Of a DNA stretch of 8,110 bases, positions 1-4,993 are shown in pieces (position 1 is the first letter of the stretch; each line of letters starts with the position of its first letter). Position numbers and translations under genes: made by a program. Under the pieces are notes generated by a model. The model had not been told where the DNA came from. It worked only from the letters and a program-made list of their open reading frames with translations, and ran no database searches. The stretch is from an uncultured Faecalibacterium sp. (GTDB lineage: Bacteria > Bacillota > Clostridia > Oscillospirales > Ruminococcaceae): contig CAKTGS010000090.1 of assembly GCA_934561485.1 (NCBI GenBank), forward strand, positions 1 to 8,110, in the 5' to 3' direction.

Positions 1-18
1 CTCAAACCCGAAGAAAAC

Positions 19-64
19 GAAAAATCCGAACCCTTCTCCAATCGGAAATAGGTTCGGATTTTTC
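19..64 (-). terminator. Rho-independent terminator of the CAU tRNA
   Basis: A perfect 14-base inverted repeat (19-32 with 51-64) encloses an 18-base loop. Read on the minus strand, the second arm ends in a run of five T, followed a few bases later by another T-rich stretch. It begins 6 bases beyond the encoded CCA end of the tRNA at 70-146. The arms carry A and T runs on both sides, so it could also stop transcription arriving on the plus strand from outside the window. Confidence 0.85.
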
Positions 65-69
65 TTGTT

Positions 70-146
70 TGGTGGGCCAGGCAGGACTCGAACCCGCGAT
101 AGCCCCGTTATGAGCGGGGAGTTCTAACCGACTGAACTACTGGCCC
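70..146 (-). tRNA. tRNA with CAU anticodon (elongator Met or Ile2)
   Basis: On the minus strand 77 bases fold into a complete cloverleaf. The 7-bp acceptor stem is GGGCCAG with CTGGCCC. The D stem is GTTC/GAAC, and the anticodon stem CCCCG/CGGGG holds the loop CTCATAA, giving anticodon CAU. The variable loop has 5 bases, and the T arm has loop TTCGAGT with one G-U pair. The discriminator is A, and CCA is encoded. It is not initiator tRNA: base pair 1-72 is G-C, and the three consecutive G-C pairs next to the initiator anticodon loop are absent. CAU is read by elongator tRNA-Met or, after lysidine modification by TilS, by tRNA-Ile2; the sequence alone does not let me decide. It has its own promoter (172-200) and terminator (19-64). 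Confidence 0.95.
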
Positions 147-271
147 CAATAATTGGGAATAACGCCATGGGATAATAGCTAAATGCCTCTTTAACGCCAA
201 AAAATAGATCGTTAAAAAGCAATTTTTGAAAAAATGCGATGGCTCGATAACTTTTGAATGTGAGATGGTAA
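147..271. other. AT-rich spacer between tRNA fragment and tRNA
   Basis: About 125 bases visibly richer in A and T than the flanking genes replace the missing 3' half of the tRNA at 272-320. No supported protein gene lies here. Short inverted repeats are present: CCCAAT/ATTGGG at 145-157, starting at the 5' end of the complete tRNA; TTAACG/CGTTAA at 191-215; and an imperfect 219-227/229-237 repeat. The last is followed on the minus strand by five T (218-214), a weak terminator-like arrangement. The promoter of the complete tRNA is also inside. Confidence 0.6.
172..200 (-). promoter_or_regulatory. Promoter of the CAU tRNA
   Basis: On the minus strand, TTGGCG (195-200) and TATTAT (172-177) are separated by exactly 17 bases. 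They match the sigma-A -35 and -10 consensus at 4/6 and 5/6 positions. Transcription would begin near 165, about 20 bases before the mature tRNA 5' end. The promoter lies inside the AT-rich spacer. Confidence 0.65.
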
Positions 272-320
272 GACCAAGCGGTTATGAGCCGCCAGCTCTG
301 ACCAACTGAGCTACTAGCCC
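272..320 (-). pseudogene. Truncated CAU tRNA (5' half only)
   Basis: Read on the minus strand, 49 bases give a clean tRNA 5' portion. They contain the acceptor 5' strand GGGCTAG, D arm GCTC/GAGC, anticodon arm GGCGG/CCGCT around CTCATAA (anticodon CAU) and variable loop TGGTC. The similarity ends exactly at the variable-loop/T-arm border: no T arm, no CTAGCCC acceptor partner and no CCA follow, only AT-rich sequence. It matches the complete tRNA at 70-146 at 35 of 49 aligned bases, and differences in stems are compensated (for example the second D-stem pair, T-A in one and C-G in the other). It is therefore a distinct former tRNA, not a recent copy of its neighbour. A deletion or the residue of an integration event could explain it. 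It cannot work as a tRNA from this sequence, but its promoter looks intact. Confidence 0.8.
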
Positions 321-328
321 GGATCTGC

Positions 329-368
329 GCGGCAGAGCGCTGTATCTTAGTATACCAAACTCTGCCGC
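329..368. repeat. 9-base inverted repeat around the -10 element
   Basis: GCGGCAGAG (329-337) and CTCTGCCGC (360-368) are exact reverse complements 22 bases apart. One arm lies in the -35/-10 spacer and the other in the leader of the truncated-tRNA promoter. No T-run follows on either strand, so it is not an intrinsic terminator. It could be a dyad operator or chance. Confidence 0.5.
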
Positions 369-377
369 AAATGAAAA
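349..377 (-). promoter_or_regulatory. Promoter of the truncated tRNA
   Basis: On the minus strand TTTTCA (372-377) and TATACT (349-354) are spaced by 17 bases, matching the sigma-A elements at 4/6 and 5/6. The expected start near 342 is about 22 bases before the tRNA-fragment 5' end. A perfect 9-base inverted repeat overlaps its spacer and leader. Confidence 0.6.
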
Positions 378-395
378 GCCCCTTGCCGGCAAAAC

Positions 396-815
396 TTACT
401 TGGTGCGGTGGGCATCCAGCTTCTGCAGCAGGAACTCGTCCAGCATTTCCTGGGGGAACAGCGGCTCTTTGTAACCAAAGGCCTCCCGGATGAAGATCAG
501 GGTCACCACGGTCTGGCGGCCGGGGTCCAGCCGTAGGGTGTACAGGGTATCCAGCGGCTGCTGGGTGGGCTGGTGCAGGGTCAGGTGCAGCAGAAAGCCG
601 CCATCCGTTTCCCGGCGGCACTCGTAGGCAAACACATCGTCCGGGCTGTGGGCGTCCAGGCGGTCGAAGCAGTCGTCCAGCGGCAGGCCGGTGCGGAACT
701 CCGACAGACCGGCCGGGCCGTACTGGCTGCGGCGGCCGGTCTCCCGGCGGGAGAGCAGAAAAACGATCACGCCCAGCACGGCAGCCAGCAGGACGATGGA
801 AATGACAGAATGCAT
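396..815 (-). CDS. Small membrane-anchored hypothetical protein
   Basis: The 139-residue protein starts at the ATG at 815, with GGGGAGGA a few bases upstream. An in-frame TTG five codons earlier overlaps that site and is rejected. Residues 2-21 form a single hydrophobic helix followed by Arg-Arg, which predicts a membrane anchor with the rest in the cytoplasm by the positive-inside rule. The soluble part (about 25-139) is rich in acidic residues and Leu, with alternating hydrophobic strands around residues 73-80 and 91-110 that suggest a small alpha/beta domain. I recognise no family or catalytic motif. It stands alone on the minus strand, divergent from the membrane protein at 942, and no clear terminator separates it from the downstream tRNA fragment. 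No function can be assigned. Confidence 0.75.
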   Translation of the reverse strand: MHSVISIVLLAAVLGVIVFLLSRRETGRRSQYGPAGLSEFRTGLPLDDCFDRLDAHSPDDVFAYECRRETDGGFLLHLTLHQPTQQPLDTLYTLRLDPGRQTVVTLIFIREAFGYKEPLFPQEMLDEFLLQKLDAHRTK

Positions 816-867
816 GGTGTTCCTCCCCAAGAGTTTTCCTTATTGTAACACAACCTGCAGGCTTTTG

Positions 868-876
868 TGCTATAAT
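868..876 (+). promoter_or_regulatory. Extended -10 promoter of the membrane protein/GHL10 pair
   Basis: A perfect TATAAT (871-876) is preceded by TGC, giving the extended -10 form TGnTATAAT. No good -35 hexamer lies at the normal distance, which fits extended -10 promoters. It is 66 bases before the ATG at 942 and sits in the divergent intergenic region. Confidence 0.65.
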
Positions 877-941
877 ATTTTTAATTCTTTGAAAAATTTG
901 TCAGGAAGCCCGGTGCGCCTGTGCCGGGCGGGAGGAACCGA

Positions 942-1442
942 ATGAAGCTGAAATTTACGCGCAAGACCTGGTATTTCTTTTTGCTGGCTGCAGCGGCCGT
1001 GTCCATGCTGGGCGGGTTTGCCGTGCTGGGCGGTATGGATTTTTCGGCACTGGAACTGGTGGTGTTCTGCCTTACCGGCATCGCGGTGCTGTTTCTGGCT
1101 GCCCAGAAGGGTGCCCCGGCCAAGGACAAGCGCAATTATACCGGGGTGTTTGTGGTGCTGATGCTCAGCAAGCTGGCGGCCAACGGCTGGGCAGGAGACC
1201 TGTGCTCGGCGCTGGTGTGGCCGATCCTGCTGGTGATCGAGTATGGCCGCGGCAGACCCATTCAGCGGCAGCTGCAGCTGGTGTGCGTGGCCGAGGCCTT
1301 GCGCACCCTGTTCTGGCTGTTGACCCGGTATGCCGGCATGAGCGGGCTGGCCTTCTGGACCAACCTGCTGTTCGTGCTGGTGACCTGCGCCCGGGGCTGG
1401 GCCGCCCTGACCCTGTATAAGACCCAGGAGGAAACGCTGTGA
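942..1442 (+). CDS. Multi-pass membrane protein of unknown function
   Basis: The 166-residue protein starts at the ATG at 942, preceded by GGAGGAA at 931-937. An upstream in-frame GTG at 921 lies before that ribosome binding site and is not used here. Hydrophobic stretches at about residues 10-30, 37-54, 66-82, 85-100, 111-128 and 134-153 suggest five or six membrane helices. The short basic loop around residues 56-66 (KGAPAKDKRNY) and the basic N terminus probably face the cytoplasm. I see no recognised family signature or catalytic motif. Its stop codon overlaps the GTG start of the GHL10 gene (GTGA), so the two are almost certainly co-transcribed and translationally coupled. That suggests a shared envelope role, which is inference. 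Confidence 0.8.
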   Translation: MKLKFTRKTWYFFLLAAAAVSMLGGFAVLGGMDFSALELVVFCLTGIAVLFLAAQKGAPAKDKRNYTGVFVVLMLSKLAANGWAGDLCSALVWPILLVIEYGRGRPIQRQLQLVCVAEALRTLFWLLTRYAGMSGLAFWTNLLFVLVTCARGWAALTLYKTQEETL

Positions 1443-2719
1443 CCCAGCGCCGCAGGTTCAAAACAGCCGGACGAAAAAAACCAAAGAAACGGTTCGGGCG
1501 GCGGGCTTTTTTGCTGGGAGCGGGTGCCGTCTGCGCCGCCGCCGGGGCCTGGCTGCTGCAGAGCCGGAAGCAGGCCCCGCCCCAAGGCGGCAGTGAGCCA
1601 TCGGTGCAGAACCCGGCCCTGCCGGCCGGAGAATGGCGGGCAGTCTGGGTGAGCTATCTGGAATGGACGGCGATGGACTTTTCCTCCGAAGCGGCCTTCC
1701 GTGCCGGGGCGGCGCAGCTGCTGGACAACTGCACCACCCTTGGCCTGAACACGGTTCTGGCCCAGGTGCGTCCCTTTGGCGATGCACTGTACCGCAGTGC
1801 GCTGTTTCCGTGGAGCCACCTGTGCACCGGTGTGCAGGGGCAGGACCCCGGGTTTGACCCGCTGGATGTGCTGCTGCAGGAGGCCCATGGCCGGGGGATC
1901 TCGGTGGAAGCCTGGATCAACCCCTACCGGCTGCGGTCCTCGGCAGCCATGCCACCGGATCTTGCGGCAGAGAACCTGGCCAACACCCACCCGGAATGGG
2001 TGTGCGCGGCAGGCGATGGCCTTTACCTGAACCCCGCCGAGCCTGCAGCCGCTGCCTATGTGGTGCAGGGCGTGGAGGAGCTGGTACAGAACTATGCGGT
2101 GGACGGCATCCATTTTGACGATTATTTTTACCCCACCACCGAGGAACGCATTGATGCGGCGCAGTTTGCGGCCAGCGGCAGCGGGGACCTTGCCGCCTGG
2201 CGGAGGGAAAACGTGACCGCACTGGTACGGGCTGTGCACGATGCTGTCAAGGCGGCAGACCCCACCCTGCGGTTCGGCATCAGCCCCCAGGGCAACCCGG
2301 ACAATGACGAAAACCAGCAGTACAGCGATGTGACGGCCTGGCTGCGGGACGCTGTGGTGGATTATCTGTGCCCGCAGGTATACTGGGGCTACGGCTACAC
2401 GCTGCAGAGCGGCAGCACCCGCTTTGCCTTTGAAAACATTGTTCCGGCATGGCTGGCGTACCCCCGTGCGGCAGAAGCGGCCCTGTATTTCGGGCTGGGA
2501 GCCTACCGCATCGGGGTGGGCGATGGCGGGGCAAACCCGGACAGTGTGAGCGGCTGGAGCACCGGCAGCGCTCTGGCGCGGCAGGTGCAGGACCTGCGCA
2601 GCCAGGGGGCTGGGGGCTGGGCGCTGTACCGGTACGGCAGCCTGTTCGGGGCCGGTGCACCGGAGCTGGCTGCCGCCGAAATTGCGGCCCTGCAGGCGGC
2701 AAATGGCAAAGAAAGCTGA
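1439..2719 (+). CDS. GHL10-type glycoside hydrolase-like protein, membrane-anchored or exported
   Basis: The 426-residue protein starts at a GTG with AGGAGGAA at 1426-1433. A very basic N terminus (1-22) with RRAFLLG and a hydrophobic segment (23-40) makes a signal anchor or a twin-arginine-like signal peptide, so the enzyme domain should lie outside the membrane. From residue 65 it follows the glycosyl hydrolase-like 10 (DUF187/GHL10) pattern of E. coli DigH/YddW and B. subtilis YngK. The landmarks are EWRAVWVSYLEW (65-76), AWINPYR (158-164), DGIHFDDYFYP (222-232, with the conserved acidic pair), FGISPQG (279-285) and LCPQVYWGYGY (310-320), consistent with a TIM-barrel. DigH cleaves denuded peptidoglycan strands; other members may act on other glycans, so the substrate is unknown here. 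Family assignment is firm, the reaction is inferred. It is coupled to the membrane protein upstream. Confidence 0.93.
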   Translation: MTQRRRFKTAGRKKPKKRFGRRAFLLGAGAVCAAAGAWLLQSRKQAPPQGGSEPSVQNPALPAGEWRAVWVSYLEWTAMDFSSEAAFRAGAAQLLDNCTTLGLNTVLAQVRPFGDALYRSALFPWSHLCTGVQGQDPGFDPLDVLLQEAHGRGISVEAWINPYRLRSSAAMPPDLAAENLANTHPEWVCAAGDGLYLNPAEPAAAAYVVQGVEELVQNYAVDGIHFDDYFYPTTEERIDAAQFAASGSGDLAAWRRENVTALVRAVHDAVKAADPTLRFGISPQGNPDNDENQQYSDVTAWLRDAVVDYLCPQVYWGYGYTLQSGSTRFAFENIVPAWLAYPRAAEAALYFGLGAYRIGVGDGGANPDSVSGWSTGSALARQVQDLRSQGAGGWALYRYGSLFGAGAPELAAAEIAALQAANGKES

Positions 2720-2758
2720 AATCGCGCGGCAAGCCGCCCAAAAGCAGGCCCTTTCTCT

Positions 2759-2786
2759 TGTGCAGGGCGGCAAAATGCGGTATACT
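2759..2786 (+). promoter_or_regulatory. Promoter of the lipoprotein/transporter/peptidase run
   Basis: TTGTGC (2759-2764) and TATACT (2781-2786) are 16 bases apart. The -10 matches consensus at 5/6, the -35 keeps TTG only. It lies in the 148-base gap after the GHL10 gene, giving a leader of about 75 bases before the ATG at 2868. Confidence 0.6.
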
Positions 2787-2796
2787 ATAGCATGAA

Positions 2797-2828
2797 TTTC
2801 TCCCCCGGCTCTGCGCTGCGGGGAGAGA
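2797..2828 (+). promoter_or_regulatory. Stem-loop in the lipoprotein 5' leader
   Basis: TCTCCCC (2799-2805) pairs perfectly with GGGGAGA (2820-2826) and the stem can extend by a U-G and a U-A pair. The loop has 14 bases. An A-rich stretch, not a T-run, follows, so it is not an intrinsic terminator. It may protect the mRNA end or affect translation; no known riboswitch fold was recognised. Confidence 0.45.
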
Positions 2829-2867
2829 CCCGAAGAAAAAACATGCGGTTGTTTTACGAGGAAACGT

Positions 2868-3410
2868 ATGAAAATGAAAAAACGCTTTTTGGCCGTCCTG
2901 CTGGCAGCGGTGCTGCTGGTGACGGGCCTGACCGGCTGCAAGGACGCTTTGCGCAGTGTGGCGCACAAGATCACCGGTGCGTCCAGCGAAGTGCAGGAAG
3001 AGGACACCACCCGCTGGGCCGAGTCTACCAGCGATGAACTGATCATTCAGGGCATTGCGGACGCTTCGGCCAAGTTTGATACGGCCATGGTGGACGGCTG
3101 CCTGTATGCGGTGTTCAATGGCATCTGGAGCCGCCAGACCGGCTATTTTGCCGTGCCCACCGGCACGCTGAACGTGATGGCCTGCGGCACCGCCGAGGGC
3201 ACCCAGAAGTTCAAGGTGGCTTTGTGGAAAAAGGTGGACGGCGGCGAGGAATACGTGTCGGACAGCACCTATTATATCAAAACCGATGGCACGGACTACC
3301 GGTGCACCATTTCCGGGCTGGACCCCGTGGGCATCTACCGCATGACCATCTCCTATGATTCCAGCCGCTACTACCTGTACGGCCTGCTGAAGCTGGAGGG
3401 CGTGGGCTGA
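2868..3410 (+). CDS. Lipoprotein of unknown function
   Basis: The 180-residue protein starts at the ATG at 2868 with GAGGAAA at 2858-2864. Residues 1-24 are a typical lipoprotein signal: KMKKR, a hydrophobic core, then lipobox LTGC with Cys24 as the lipidated residue. The mature protein would sit on the outer face of the membrane. After a polar linker (about 25-50) the rest alternates short hydrophobic and Thr/Asp/Tyr-rich stretches with several Gly turns and few long helices. This suggests a beta-rich domain, perhaps a sandwich, ending in a Tyr-rich strand (SRYYLYGLLKLEG). I recognise no family. Its TGA overlaps the ATG of the EamA transporter by one base (TGATG), so the two are coupled. Whether it helps the transporter, as a substrate-binding partner might, is speculation; EamA carriers do not normally need one. 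Confidence 0.85.
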   Translation: MKMKKRFLAVLLAAVLLVTGLTGCKDALRSVAHKITGASSEVQEEDTTRWAESTSDELIIQGIADASAKFDTAMVDGCLYAVFNGIWSRQTGYFAVPTGTLNVMACGTAEGTQKFKVALWKKVDGGEEYVSDSTYYIKTDGTDYRCTISGLDPVGIYRMTISYDSSRYYLYGLLKLEGVG

Positions 3411-4330
3411 TGCGGACACAAACCAAGAATTCGCTGCTGCTGATGCTGTGCGCCTTTATCTGGGGCACGGCCTTTGTGGCACAGAGCGCTGGTTCCGGCA
3501 TGGGCGCATATTCCTTTCTGGCCGGGCGCAGCTGGATGGCGGTGCTGGTGCTGGCCCCCACGGTGGCGGCCTTTGACGCTGTGCGCCGCAGGCAGGGCCA
3601 GCCGGACGAAAAGACCAAAACCGCAGCCGAGCGCAAAAAGCTGTGGAAGGCGGGCCTTGTGTGCGGAACCTTTCTGTTCACGGCCAGCGCTGCGCAGCAG
3701 ATCGGCATTACGCTGGACCCCTCCACGGCCAAGGCCGGCTTCCTGACCGCCATGTATGTGGTGCTGGTGCCGGTGTTCGGCCTGTTTCTGGGCCGTAAGG
3801 GCAGCATCCGGTTGTGGTGCAGCATGATCATTGCCGTGCTGGGGCTGTACCTGCTGTGCATGAAAAACGGCTTTGGCAGCATCCGGAGCAGCGACCTGAT
3901 CCTGCTGCTGTGTGCGGTGCTGTTCAGTTTTCAGATCATGTGTGTGGACCGCTTTGCCCCGCAGGTGGACGGCGTGCGGTTGAGCTTTGTGCAGTTTTTG
4001 GTGGTGGCGGTGGAGAGCACCGCAGCGGCCCTGCTGTTTGAGCAGACCACCATGTCGGATTTTACCGCCAACGCCCTGCCCATTCTGTACTGCGGTGTGC
4101 TGTCCAGCGGGGTGGCCTATACGCTGCAGATCCTGGGCCAGAAAGACCTGAACCCTGCCATTGCCAGCCTGATCATGTGCCTGGAAAGCGTGTTCAGCGC
4201 CCTGGGCGGCTGGCTGCTGCTGCACCAAAGCCTTTCCCTGCGGGAAGGCATGGGCTGCGTGCTGATTTTTGCCGCCGTGGTGCTGGCCCAGCTGCCCCTT
4301 GGCAGCAGGGTTGAAAGCAGGACTTCCTGA
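3410..4330 (+). CDS. EamA/DMT family membrane transporter
   Basis: The 306-residue protein is hydrophobic throughout, with a layout fitting ten membrane helices in two EamA repeats, the usual length for the 10-TMS drug/metabolite exporter group. The first helix carries the family-like CAFIWGTAFVAQ. The end of repeat 1 has STAKAGFLTAMYVVLVPVFG and repeat 2 has NPAIASLIMCLESVFSALGG, followed by the last helices. Charged residues cluster in the loop at about 61-80 (QGQPDEKTKTAAERKK), probably cytoplasmic. Members move small metabolites, amino acids or drugs across the cytoplasmic membrane; the substrate cannot be read from sequence. The ATG overlaps the lipoprotein stop, with GGAGGG at 3395-3400 as ribosome binding site, and the next gene starts one base after its stop. 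Confidence 0.93.
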   Translation: MRTQTKNSLLLMLCAFIWGTAFVAQSAGSGMGAYSFLAGRSWMAVLVLAPTVAAFDAVRRRQGQPDEKTKTAAERKKLWKAGLVCGTFLFTASAAQQIGITLDPSTAKAGFLTAMYVVLVPVFGLFLGRKGSIRLWCSMIIAVLGLYLLCMKNGFGSIRSSDLILLLCAVLFSFQIMCVDRFAPQVDGVRLSFVQFLVVAVESTAAALLFEQTTMSDFTANALPILYCGVLSSGVAYTLQILGQKDLNPAIASLIMCLESVFSALGGWLLLHQSLSLREGMGCVLIFAAVVLAQLPLGSRVESRTS

Positions 4331-4331
4331 C

Positions 4332-4889
4332 ATGGCAGCCTGCAAGCCGGAACCCCAGCTGCGCAATGCGGGGGGCATCCAGTACGAGCTGGTGCGCAAA
4401 CCGGTAAAAACGATGCACCTGCGGGTGCGGCCGGATGGCACGGTGGCGGTGAGCATTCCGCTGCGCAGCAGTGCCCAGAAGGCGGACGCCTTTGTGGCAG
4501 CTCAGGCCGACTGGGTGCGCCGCAGCCGGGCCGAGCTGATGGAGCACTACGCCCGCAAAAACCAAAACCTGCCCGACAAGGCCACGGCGCTGGCCTATTT
4601 TACGGCCATGAGCGACCAGGTGTATCCGGCCTTTGCGGGGGTGCTGGGCGGGCAGAAGCCCACCATCAAGGTGCGCAGCATGAACACCCGGTGGGGCGTG
4701 TGCGCGATGAACAAGCGGCAGATCACATTTGCGCTGCAGCTGTACAACATGCCCCCGGCGGCGCAGATCTATGTGGTGGTGCACGAATACTGCCACTTTT
4801 TGCAGCCCAACCACAGCCCGGCCTTTTGGGCCGAGGTGGCAAAGCTGCTGCCGGACTGGAAAGCCCGGCGGGAATTGTTGAAACAGTAA
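4332..4889 (+). CDS. YgjP-type zinc metallopeptidase
   Basis: The 185-residue protein starts at the ATG at 4332, one base after the transporter stop, with GCAGGA at 4317-4322. It matches the YgjP-like (DUF45, PF01863) metallopeptidase pattern. The landmarks are an N-terminal beta-rich part with KTMHLRVRPDGTVAVSIP (about 26-43), the characteristic NTRWGVC (118-124, usually RWGSC) and the zinc site HEYCHFLQPNHSPAFW. Here His151, Glu152 and His155 form HExxH and His161 is the likely third ligand. No signal peptide is visible, so it should be cytoplasmic. At 185 residues it is shorter than many members (about 230), mainly in the N-terminal half. The physiological substrate of the family is poorly known. 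The tight spacing indicates co-transcription with the transporter. Confidence 0.92.
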   Translation: MAACKPEPQLRNAGGIQYELVRKPVKTMHLRVRPDGTVAVSIPLRSSAQKADAFVAAQADWVRRSRAELMEHYARKNQNLPDKATALAYFTAMSDQVYPAFAGVLGGQKPTIKVRSMNTRWGVCAMNKRQITFALQLYNMPPAAQIYVVVHEYCHFLQPNHSPAFWAEVAKLLPDWKARRELLKQ

Positions 4890-4916
4890 ATCCCGGAGCG
4901 CGCAGGAGGCTTTTGA

Positions 4917-4948
4917 CTGCAGGGAACGCATGAGGGTGTTCCCTGCAG
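4917..4948 (+). promoter_or_regulatory. Strong stem-loop in the flippase leader
   Basis: CTGCAGGGAAC (4917-4927) pairs perfectly with GTTCCCTGCAG (4938-4948). Two more pairs, including one G-U, extend the stem to 13 and leave a six-base loop ATGAGG. No T-run follows directly, so it is not a standard intrinsic terminator. A second small inverted repeat, TTTTGT/ACAAAA (4962-4976), lies just before the flippase ribosome binding site. The pair looks like a leader element that could limit read-through or translation of the flippase. Confidence 0.55.
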
Positions 4949-4993
4949 AAGAAGCGTGTTCTTTTGTAAAACAAAACAGGAGGCAAAATTCCC

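Noticed and set aside
272..320. A split or intron-containing tRNA
   Set aside because: No matching T arm with a CTAGCCC acceptor strand was noticed elsewhere in the window, and the 125-base spacer is far too short for a group I intron.
124..621. A 165-codon minus-strand frame reading through both tRNA sequences
   Set aside because: It overlaps the tRNA, the tRNA fragment and the end of the gene at 396-815 in another frame; its Ala-Ser-Ser-Ser-Val-Gly repeats come from the two tRNA 5' ends.
2733..2771. GCCGCCC/GGGCGGC inverted repeat after the GHL10 gene as a terminator
   Set aside because: The loop is 25 bases, no T-run follows, and the second arm lies inside the downstream promoter spacer.
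1262..3046. A 594-codon open frame on the minus strand
   Set aside because: It lies antisense across three well-supported plus-strand genes, has low-complexity His/Arg/Pro/Gly-rich content and no domain. GC-rich codons on the other strand keep it open.
2280..3419. A 379-codon minus-strand frame
   Set aside because: It covers the end of the GHL10 gene and the lipoprotein in antisense and has no recognisable domain or ribosome binding site.
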